NCBI GenBank assembly: GCA_024742475.1
Contig: JANSYI010000011.1
Span: 62,001 to 126,000, forward strand
Source: a bacterium
GTDB taxonomy: Bacteria; Myxococcota_A; Polyangia; Nannocystales; Nannocystaceae
Reading direction: 5' to 3'
Length of the DNA stretch: 64,000 nt
The position numbers were made by a program, and so were the translations under genes. Below are positions 56,809-64,000 of this stretch, piece after piece. The notes below the pieces were generated by a model. That model was not told where the DNA came from and did no database searches. It saw only the letters and a list, made by a program, of their open reading frames with translations. Each line of letters opens with the position of its first letter. Positions within the stretch are counted from its first letter, which is position 1.

Positions 56809-58269
56809 TCAGGGTTCGGGGAGCGCGTACGGCGAAGGACCCCGATAGTGCTCGTCGATCGGCGCGCCGCTGCGGATGGACGGAAATGCCCGCTGCTCGC
56901 AGTCGGTCCGCTCGCACAGTCGGCAGGTGATGCCGATCGGCATCGCCCCATCGACCGCGTCGACGTCCACACCGTCGGAGTAGATCATCTCCCGCGCGTG
57001 CTCGGCTTTGCAGCCCAAGCCGATCGCCTGAATCGTCCGCGGCACGCGGTAGTCGCCATGGGCGCGCTGCACGGTTCGCGCGACGCAAAAGAAGAACTGT
57101 CCGTCGGGCATGACCGAGGTCTGCACCCGTATGACCCCCGGAGACAGGAACGCCCGGAATACGTTCCACCGCGGGCAGGCCCCCGCGAACCGAGCAAAAC
57201 GAATGCCCGACGCCGAGAACCGCTTCGAGATGTTGCCGGCGATGTCGACACGAATCATGTGGAAGGGGATGCCCTCGTCCGAGGGCCGACGCAGCGAGGT
57301 GAGCCGGTGGCAGACCTGCTCGAAGCTGGCCCCGAAGCGCTGGCCGAGCAGCTCGATGTCGTAGCGTTCGCGGACCGCCGCCTTGCGGACCGCCGCGTAG
57401 GGCATCTGCACGGCCGAGGCAAAGTAGTTCGCGAGCACCATCCGGGCGAGCCGAACCCCGCCCACGCTGGCCAGCACCCGATGGCGTGCCAGCTCGGAGA
57501 GGAGCTCGTCGTGCTCGATCAGAGCGTACTGTGCCGCGACCTGAAAGGTCCGCGTCGAGTCGGGCAGCACCTCGGCCAGCGACAGCCGCTTGGTGTCCAC
57601 ATCGTATCGACGCAGCGTCAGCGGGCGCTTGCGCTGGCCGTGCAGTTCGACCTCGATGCCGAGCCGTGTCCGCATGTATTCGACCAACCGGGGCTCGAGC
57701 AGTCCGCGTGATCGCGTGACCGCGGCGTCATCTTCGGTCGGCAGACCGAGCGCGCTGCGCAGCGCGTCCGCCTTGCGCTCGAGCACGTCGAAGTAGTTGC
57801 CCTCACGCTGGATGAAGTCGCTGACCTCCTCGGTCGCGAGGACCGTCGCCGTCGGCCCCACCTCTTGGTGATCGTCGTAGATGCGCCCCGCGAGCTCGTC
57901 GGCAGAGCGACTGGCCTCTCGGTACGCGCGGAACAGCTTCACCAAGCGGCGCGCGAGCTCGGGGGATGCGTCGACGAGCCCCTGGAGCTCAGCCTGTGTC
58001 GGCGGACCATCCCCGAACACGGGGTCGGTGAGCACTTCGGCCAGATCGGGCAGCAGCGCGTCCTCGGCATCGAACGCCGAGAGTTCGACCTCGAACTCCT
58101 TGGCGAGGCGGAGCAGCAGCGACGCGGTGAGCGAGCGCTGCTGGTGTTCGATGAGATTCAGGTAGCTCGCCGAGATGCCGAGGCGACGGGCGAGCTCGAC
58201 CTGTGTCAGCCCCCGTGCTTTGCGCATCTCCCGGACTCGCGCCCCGAGTTTGCTTGCGTCCGATGCCAC
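56809..58269 (-). CDS. RamB/ScfR-type transcriptional regulator (XRE + DUF2083)
   Basis: A 486-residue regulator. The N-terminal XRE helix-turn-helix (REMRKARGLTQVELARRLGI, then ASYLNLIEHQQ) is followed by an IrrE/ImmA-like middle part (LARMVLANYFASAVQMPYAA, then YDIELLGQRFGASFEQVCHR) and a C-terminal DUF2083-like end with CRLCERTDC. This is the plan of RamB, which controls the glyoxylate shunt in corynebacteria, and of related short-chain fatty-acid regulators. The divergent neighbours are aceB and aceA, so the same role is likely. GTG 58267-58269 has an AAAGGA site eight bases upstream. Confidence 0.9.
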   Translation of the reverse strand: MASDASKLGARVREMRKARGLTQVELARRLGISASYLNLIEHQQRSLTASLLLRLAKEFEVELSAFDAEDALLPDLAEVLTDPVFGDGPPTQAELQGLVDASPELARRLVKLFRAYREASRSADELAGRIYDDHQEVGPTATVLATEEVSDFIQREGNYFDVLERKADALRSALGLPTEDDAAVTRSRGLLEPRLVEYMRTRLGIEVELHGQRKRPLTLRRYDVDTKRLSLAEVLPDSTRTFQVAAQYALIEHDELLSELARHRVLASVGGVRLARMVLANYFASAVQMPYAAVRKAAVRERYDIELLGQRFGASFEQVCHRLTSLRRPSDEGIPFHMIRVDIAGNISKRFSASGIRFARFAGACPRWNVFRAFLSPGVIRVQTSVMPDGQFFFCVARTVQRAHGDYRVPRTIQAIGLGCKAEHAREMIYSDGVDVDAVDGAMPIGITCRLCERTDCEQRAFPSIRSGAPIDEHYRGPSPYALPEP

Positions 58270-58278
58270 GCCGATATC

Positions 58279-58296
58279 CTTTTACAAGATTTACAG
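58279..58296. promoter_or_regulatory. Candidate regulator sites upstream of the RamB-like gene
   Basis: CTTTTACAAG (58279-58288) and a second TTTACAG (58290-58296) occur in tandem only ten bases before the regulator's GTG, where binding would repress its own transcription. The words share TTTACA with the site found in front of aceB, in opposite orientation. Confidence 0.4.
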
Positions 58297-58354
58297 CATT
58301 GACGCACTTCGCCACATGCAGCTCTGCACAGCACCATCCTGCAGATTATCGCCC

Positions 58355-58383
58355 TTGACCTGAAGCTCCGTTTGTAAAACACT
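58355..58383 (+). promoter_or_regulatory. Candidate aceB promoter with embedded regulator site
   Basis: TTGACC (58355-58360) and AACACT (58378-58383) are spaced by 17 bases. TTTGTAAAAC (58371-58380), the reverse complement of the TTTTACAA word near the regulator gene, overlaps the -10 box, so a repressor bound there would block transcription. Confidence 0.4.
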
Positions 58384-58434
58384 ACACGCAGACGGCACTC
58401 GGAGCGCCTCGGGCGCCGGCCGTGGAGGAACGCC

Positions 58435-60030
58435 ATGACGCACGCCGGACTGATGATCGCCGCCCCTAGCGCGGACTACGCATCCATCCTCACCCCCGAG
58501 GCCCTCGCTTTCGTCGAGACCCTCGTCCGCACGTTTCGGCCTCGCGTGCTCGAGCTGCTCGAGCGACGGGCCCGCGTCCAGGCGGAGTACGACGCGGGCA
58601 CCCTGCCCCGCTTCCTCCCCGAGACACAGTCGGTCCGCGACGGCGACTGGACCGTCGCTCCGATCCCCGAGGACCTCAAGGATCGCCGAGTCGAGATCAC
58701 CGGCCCCGTCGACCCGAAGATGATCATCAACGCGCTCAACTCGGGCGCCAACATGTTCATGGCCGACTTCGAGGACAGCACCGCGCCGACCTGGGACAAC
58801 CAGATGACCGGTCAGCGCGCGCTGTTCGACGCGGTCCGCCGCACCCTGACCTTCGAGGACAAAGCCCGCGGCAAGAAGTACGCGCTACGCGATCAGGGGC
58901 TCGCGACGCTGCTCGTGCGTCCGAGAGGCTGGCACCTTCCCGAGCATCACATCCTCGTCGACGGTGAGCCCGCGACCGGCGGCCTCGTCGACTTCGGCCT
59001 CTTCTTCTTCCACAACGCCAAGGAGTTGCTCTCACGAGGCTCGGGTCCGTACTTCTACCTGCCCAAGCTCCAGAGCCACCTCGAAGCGCGGCTGTGGAAC
59101 GACGTGTTCGTGCACGCCCAGGACGCGCTCGGTGTCCCCCAGGGCAGCATTCGCGCCACGGTCCTCATCGAGACGTTGCCGGCTGCGTTCGAAATGGACG
59201 AGATTCTCTACGAACTGCGAGATCACTCGGCGGGCCTGAATTGCGGCCGCTGGGACTACATCTTCTCGTACATCAAGACCCTGCGAAACCACGCCGAGTA
59301 CGTGCTGCCCGACCGAGGCGAAGTAGGCATGACCCAACCGTTCATGGCCGCCTACTCGAACCTGGTGATCAAGACGTGCCACCGCCGGGGCGTGCACGCG
59401 ATGGGCGGCATGGCGGCGCAGATCCCCATCAAGAGCGACGCCGAGGCGAACAGCGCCGCGCTGGCCAAGGTCAGCGCGGACAAGCTGCGCGAGGTCCAAA
59501 ACGGCCATGACGGCACATGGGTCGCTCACCCTGCCCTCATCCCCATCGCGCGCGAGGTCTTCGACGAGCACATGCCGGCGCGCAACCAAATCGACAAAGC
59601 CCGCGACGATGTGCAGGCCGACGCAGCCGCGCTCCTGGCCCCGCCCAAGGGCAGCCGCACCGAAGACGGCTTGCGCCTCAACGTGCGCGTCGGAATCCAA
59701 TATCTCGAGGCGTGGCTGCGCGGCAACGGCTGCGTGCCGCTGTACAACCTGATGGAGGACGCAGCCACGGCCGAGATCTCCCGCGCCCAGGTCTGGCAGT
59801 GGATCAAACACGGCGTGGACGTCGGCGACGCGCCGGTCACCCCAGCACGCCTCGCTGGGGTCATCGACGACGAGATGAAGACCATCCGCACCGAGGTCGG
59901 CGACGCCCGCTTCGAGGGCGGCAAGTTCGGTCTCGCGCGTGAGCTGTTCGAATCGATTTCCACCGCCGACACCCTCGAAGACTTCCTCACCTTGCCCGCG
60001 TACGCACACATCACGACCGCGCAGGCCTGA
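58435..60030 (+). CDS. aceB: Malate synthase A
   Basis: A 531-residue enzyme condensing glyoxylate with acetyl-CoA to malate, the second step of the glyoxylate shunt. Family motifs include NSGANMFMADFEDSTAPTW, LLVRPRGWHLPEHH, FYLPKLQSHLEARLWND, TVLIETLPAAFEMDEILYEL and LNCGRWDYIFSYIKTL, the last two around the metal and glyoxylate site. The size is that of isoform A. The ATG has GGAGG six bases upstream (58424-58428). aceA follows 31 bases later, so they form one operon opposite the RamB-like regulator. Confidence 0.96.
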   Translation: MTHAGLMIAAPSADYASILTPEALAFVETLVRTFRPRVLELLERRARVQAEYDAGTLPRFLPETQSVRDGDWTVAPIPEDLKDRRVEITGPVDPKMIINALNSGANMFMADFEDSTAPTWDNQMTGQRALFDAVRRTLTFEDKARGKKYALRDQGLATLLVRPRGWHLPEHHILVDGEPATGGLVDFGLFFFHNAKELLSRGSGPYFYLPKLQSHLEARLWNDVFVHAQDALGVPQGSIRATVLIETLPAAFEMDEILYELRDHSAGLNCGRWDYIFSYIKTLRNHAEYVLPDRGEVGMTQPFMAAYSNLVIKTCHRRGVHAMGGMAAQIPIKSDAEANSAALAKVSADKLREVQNGHDGTWVAHPALIPIAREVFDEHMPARNQIDKARDDVQADAAALLAPPKGSRTEDGLRLNVRVGIQYLEAWLRGNGCVPLYNLMEDAATAEISRAQVWQWIKHGVDVGDAPVTPARLAGVIDDEMKTIRTEVGDARFEGGKFGLARELFESISTADTLEDFLTLPAYAHITTAQA

Positions 60031-60061
60031 ACCCCCTCGACAGACGAATCGGAGCGACACG

Positions 60062-61336
<1,275 letters not shown>

Positions 61337-61637
61337 CGACCCCTGCAGCGGGGCGAACGAGGGCGGCACCGGAGGGTGACCGCCCTCTTTCGCGTCCGTC
61401 CGCGATAGCCGGCGCCAATACTTGCGATAGTCCGGATCCATAGGGGGCGCGCCCCCCGAGGCAGACGCAGTCGACCCGCGTCGTCGTTTCCCGCCTGCGC
61501 CGCTGCACACGAGGCATTCAGAGGGTGTGGCCGGCCCTGCGAGGTTGTGTGATGAGGGGCTCAGACCCCGACTGCCGGCGAAACCGCGACATCGACGACA
61601 GGTGGCGGACGCGTGGTGCGTTCGCATACTCAGCGGC
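61337..61637. other. Intergenic region after aceA
   Basis: About 300 bases. The first part holds the aceA terminator. Further on are a perfect palindrome GGGGGCGCGCCCCC (61443-61456) and two GCGATAG words (around 61401 and 61428) of unknown meaning; the promoter of the kinase gene should be in the last 100 bases. No gene is supported. Confidence 0.4.
61359..61390 (+). terminator. Intrinsic terminator of aceB-aceA
   Basis: The stem GAGGGCGG/CCGCCCTC is continued by CACC/GGTG with one bulged A and a GGAG loop, followed by TTT. This is the clearest factor-independent terminator in the window. Confidence 0.75.
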
Positions 61638-62759
61638 ATGGCTCACCGGACGAACGCAGTGCCCGACGACCATTCGGGCACGCGCCGCTTCGGGCCGAAG
61701 CATCGGGCGTGCGACCGTGACGAGACGGTGGCCGAACGCACGCCGGTGGAGTACCGCGGCGTTGCCCCCGGACTGCCTCATCGCGGCATGCTGCTCGGTG
61801 CTCGGTACATCCTCCTCGACTCGATCGGGCGAGGCGCCTCAGGCTGGGTCTGGAGAGCCCACGACGAGCGCTCGGGCCGAGTCGTCGCGGTCAAGATCCT
61901 CGCTCCACGTCATGGTCGTTTCGACGAGGTCGACGCCACGCGAATGCTCAGGGAGGCGGCCGCGCTCACGCGCGTTCGACATCCGAACGTGATCGAGCTG
62001 CGTACCCAAGGCATGAGCGCTTGCGGCACGCCCTACATCGTCATGGAGTATCTCGATGGAGAGAACCTCCGCGACCTGCTCGCGCGCGGACGCGTGCCCC
62101 TCGACGAGGCCCTCTCCTGGGGCGGGCAAATGCTCGGTGCCATCGCGGCGGCGCACCACGTGGGCGTACTCCACCGCGACATCAAGCCCGCCAACGTGTT
62201 GGTGACCCGCGAGGGTCGGGTCAAGGTCCTCGACTTCGGCCTCGCTCGGCTGCACGGGCTGGGACATGGGGCAGAGTCAGAGTCGGGCGGATGGACGGGG
62301 CGTCTCACCGACCGCGGCGCGCTGCTCGGTACCCCCGCGACGATGAGCCCCGAACAGCTCCTCGGCGAGGACGCCGACACCCGTAGCGACATGTACAGCG
62401 TTGGATGCGTGCTCTACCACTTGTTCGCCGGGCGCGGCCCCGTGAGCGGCAAGGCCACTCGTGTCGTCTATGAGCACGTCTACGTCGAACCGATCCCTCT
62501 GCGCGAGCTCGCCCCCGCAGGGACACCGCAGAGCCTGTGCGACCTAGTGCACGCGTGTTTGTCGAAGGACCCGGCGCACCGCCCAACGAGCCGAGCCGCA
62601 GCCCTCGAGGCCGCTCACTGGAACGCGCAGTCAGGCAACTCGCTCTCACGCGCCACCGGGACGCTCCGTCGGCTTCTCGGCACGAGCGAACGTCGCGGCC
62701 CCGACCGGCCGAAATCGGCACGGTGGCTGGAATCCCTACGTCGTCTCGTGCGTCACTAG
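61638..62759 (+). CDS. Cytoplasmic Ser/Thr protein kinase
   Basis: A 373-residue Hanks-type kinase without membrane helix or sensor domain. The N-terminal 55 residues are unrecognised. Kinase motifs follow: SIGRGASGWVWRAHD, catalytic Lys86 in VVAVKIL, HRDIKPANVL, VLDFGLARL and the activation-loop end GTPATMSPEQLLG. A basic tail of about 50 residues ends the protein. ATG 61638 is preferred because the longer frame from 61527 adds Arg-rich shadow sequence. The VanW-like gene begins five bases downstream, so they are likely co-expressed. Confidence 0.87.
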   Translation: MAHRTNAVPDDHSGTRRFGPKHRACDRDETVAERTPVEYRGVAPGLPHRGMLLGARYILLDSIGRGASGWVWRAHDERSGRVVAVKILAPRHGRFDEVDATRMLREAAALTRVRHPNVIELRTQGMSACGTPYIVMEYLDGENLRDLLARGRVPLDEALSWGGQMLGAIAAAHHVGVLHRDIKPANVLVTREGRVKVLDFGLARLHGLGHGAESESGGWTGRLTDRGALLGTPATMSPEQLLGEDADTRSDMYSVGCVLYHLFAGRGPVSGKATRVVYEHVYVEPIPLRELAPAGTPQSLCDLVHACLSKDPAHRPTSRAAALEAAHWNAQSGNSLSRATGTLRRLLGTSERRGPDRPKSARWLESLRRLVRH

Positions 62760-62764
62760 GGGCG

Positions 62765-63613
62765 ATGCGTCGAACGCCGTCGTCCTCGGGTCCCTGGTCC
62801 GTGCTGCAGCGCGCGGACTTCGCGGTCCGGGTGGCGGGGCTCAGCGCCAAGCGGCTCGTCGCCTGGACGATGCAACGCGACCGATATCCGGCCCCGACTC
62901 GGCTCGCGGCCGGCGAGGCTCCCCACCACGTCGCGTCGGTCACGATCCCACGCAGGGCGTCGTCGTTCGGCCCCACGCTCGCGCGAGGGCGCTGGCACAA
63001 CCTGGGCCTCGCCGCGACGGCGCTGCAGGGCGTGGGCGTCACGGCCGAGCGCCCGTTCTCGTTCTGGCGCACCATTGGCCGACTCACCGAGTCACGCGGC
63101 TACGTCGAGGGTGCCCACTTCGAAGGCGGATGCATCGTGCCCGCGGTCGGCGGGGGGATCTGCTCGCTGAGCGACGCGCTGTTCGACCTCGCGCTGCGGT
63201 CGGGCTGCACCATCCTCGAGCGCCACGGCCACACCCTCAGCGTCGACCGGGGGCCCGGCGCTCCCCTGAGGCGACGCGTCGACGCGACCGTGAAGTGGCC
63301 CTACGTCGACCTTCGCTTCGCGCCACCCCACGGCCGCCTGCGGTTGTCGTCGCAGGTGAGCGCCGACGGCCTCACCCTCTCGCTGCACGCCGACCGCCTC
63401 ATCGAGACCTCGACCGTGCTCGTGAGCGAGCCCCGTGTCACCGAAGAGCGGGGCCAACGCTACGCACACACGACGATCACGCGGCGAGGTCCCGCGCACG
63501 CTCCGGGACTGGTCACGATCGGTCGCGACCGCAAGGCGCTGATCGTCCACCCCACGCGAAACTGCGACACGTGTCGGGAGCACGGGTGTGGCCGGTACCG
63601 CGGCCCACGCTGA
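62765..63613 (+). CDS. VanW-family protein
   Basis: A 282-residue protein of the VanW family, found in some vancomycin-resistance operons but of unknown biochemical role. The core reads RPFSFWRTIGRLTESRGYVEG then VPAVGGGICSLSDALFDLAL, the typical signature. The C-terminus has a Cys motif (CDTCREHGCGRYRG). There is no evident signal peptide. The start is ATG 62765, five bases after the kinase stop. The following gene overlaps its 3' end by 16 bases, so all three are probably one transcript. Confidence 0.88.
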   Translation: MRRTPSSSGPWSVLQRADFAVRVAGLSAKRLVAWTMQRDRYPAPTRLAAGEAPHHVASVTIPRRASSFGPTLARGRWHNLGLAATALQGVGVTAERPFSFWRTIGRLTESRGYVEGAHFEGGCIVPAVGGGICSLSDALFDLALRSGCTILERHGHTLSVDRGPGAPLRRRVDATVKWPYVDLRFAPPHGRLRLSSQVSADGLTLSLHADRLIETSTVLVSEPRVTEERGQRYAHTTITRRGPAHAPGLVTIGRDRKALIVHPTRNCDTCREHGCGRYRGPR

Positions 63614-64000
63614 CGCTTTCGTCATCGCGCCGGAGCCCACCGACTGGCTTCGCCCGGTGGTCGAAGCGCTGGAGTCCGTGGGCACCGTGCGGGTGTTCGC
63701 GCCCTGGGCACTCCCTGACCTCGCGGTACGGCTCGCAGGTCGCGTGGGGTTTGCCCGACGACGAGACGTTCGCGGCCTGCCCGGCGCGCGCCCGACCGGA
63801 TGGTTCACGGCCGCTGAGCTGGCCGCGCGCGCCTACGCGGGTGGCAAGGCGGCGCGCGCGTTCGCCAACCGCGTGCGCCTGCGTAGCCTCGTCGATCGCG
63901 CGGCGGCGCGCGAGCTCGACCGTGAGGCGCCCCGGTTGGTGATCGCGCCCAGCTTTGCGGCGCGCTCGAGCTTCGCCGCCGGTCGGCGCAATGGCGCGAC
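63598..64000 (+). CDS. Probable glycosyltransferase, N-terminal part (cut by window end)
   Basis: An open frame from GTG 63598 to the window end (134 residues). It begins VAGTAAHADAFVIAPEP and contains RPVVEALESVGTVRVFAPW and ELDREAPRLVIAPSFAARSS, which has the look of the N-terminal Rossmann-like half of a GT-B glycosyltransferase. No catalytic motif is yet in view, so this is provisional. It overlaps the VanW-like gene by 16 bases. Confidence 0.5.

Noticed and set aside
61443..61456. Perfect palindrome GGGGGCGCGCCCCC
   Set aside because: A GC-only palindrome is expected often in DNA of this composition and it is not at a clear promoter position.

Overview
The window is high-GC, densely packed DNA that reads as chromosome from a myxobacterium, most like the Nannocystis/Plesiocystis/Enhygromyxa group. 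This inference rests on many secreted lipoproteins with long Ser/Thr/Gly/Asp linkers, a 47-residue Cys-rich CGDG/EECDG repeat protein, a MYXO-CTERM-like C-terminus, FG-GAP and OmpA/TSP3 surface proteins, Hanks-type kinases and a two-component pair. No rRNA, tRNA, CRISPR array or intact insertion sequence was seen.

Layout. 1-12.7 kb: the end of a coiled-coil protein, HflX, UppP, an MFS permease with a C45-type acyltransferase/hydrolase, a frameshifted small lipoprotein, a coupled acyltransferase-SDR pair, a YfbK-like VWA protein and a histidine kinase/response regulator pair. 12.7-16.4 kb: an NAD salvage operon (pncB-pncA-nrtR, all overlapping by ATGA) behind a metallophosphoesterase, with a visible promoter that contains a palindrome. 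16.4-34.9 kb: lipoproteins and envelope proteins mixed with core genes (SpoU methyltransferase, PlsX, GNAT, DUF72, TerB-like, K+ channel, FadL, Ser/Thr kinase, Cys-rich repeat lipoprotein, acyl-CoA dehydrogenase). 34.9-36.2 kb: a small graveyard of accessory DNA (Rpn-nuclease tail, IS66 transposase tail, truncated abortive-infection-like gene). 36.3-43.5 kb: a translationally coupled three-gene operon of SNF2/RapA-like helicase, SbcD/YhaO-like nuclease and SbcC/YhaN-like ATPase. This is the best candidate here for an uncharacterised DNA-processing or defence system. 43.6-46.4 kb: a zinc-ribbon lipoprotein and a class III nucleotide cyclase whose sensor part carries three CxxCH haem-c motifs. 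46.6-56.7 kb: surface and lipoproteins, most of unknown function. 56.8-61.3 kb: the glyoxylate shunt (aceB, aceA) with a divergent RamB/ScfR-type regulator and repeated TTTTACAA-like sites. 61.6-64 kb: a second Ser/Thr kinase, a VanW-family protein and the start of a probable glycosyltransferase.

How the genes may work together: NrtR probably adjusts NAD precursor salvage. The RamB-like regulator probably adjusts acetate/fatty-acid use through the glyoxylate shunt, alongside FadL and the acyl-CoA dehydrogenase elsewhere in the window. The helicase-nuclease-ATPase operon probably acts as one DNA end-processing machine. All functions are read from sequence motifs and family knowledge; no database search was run.
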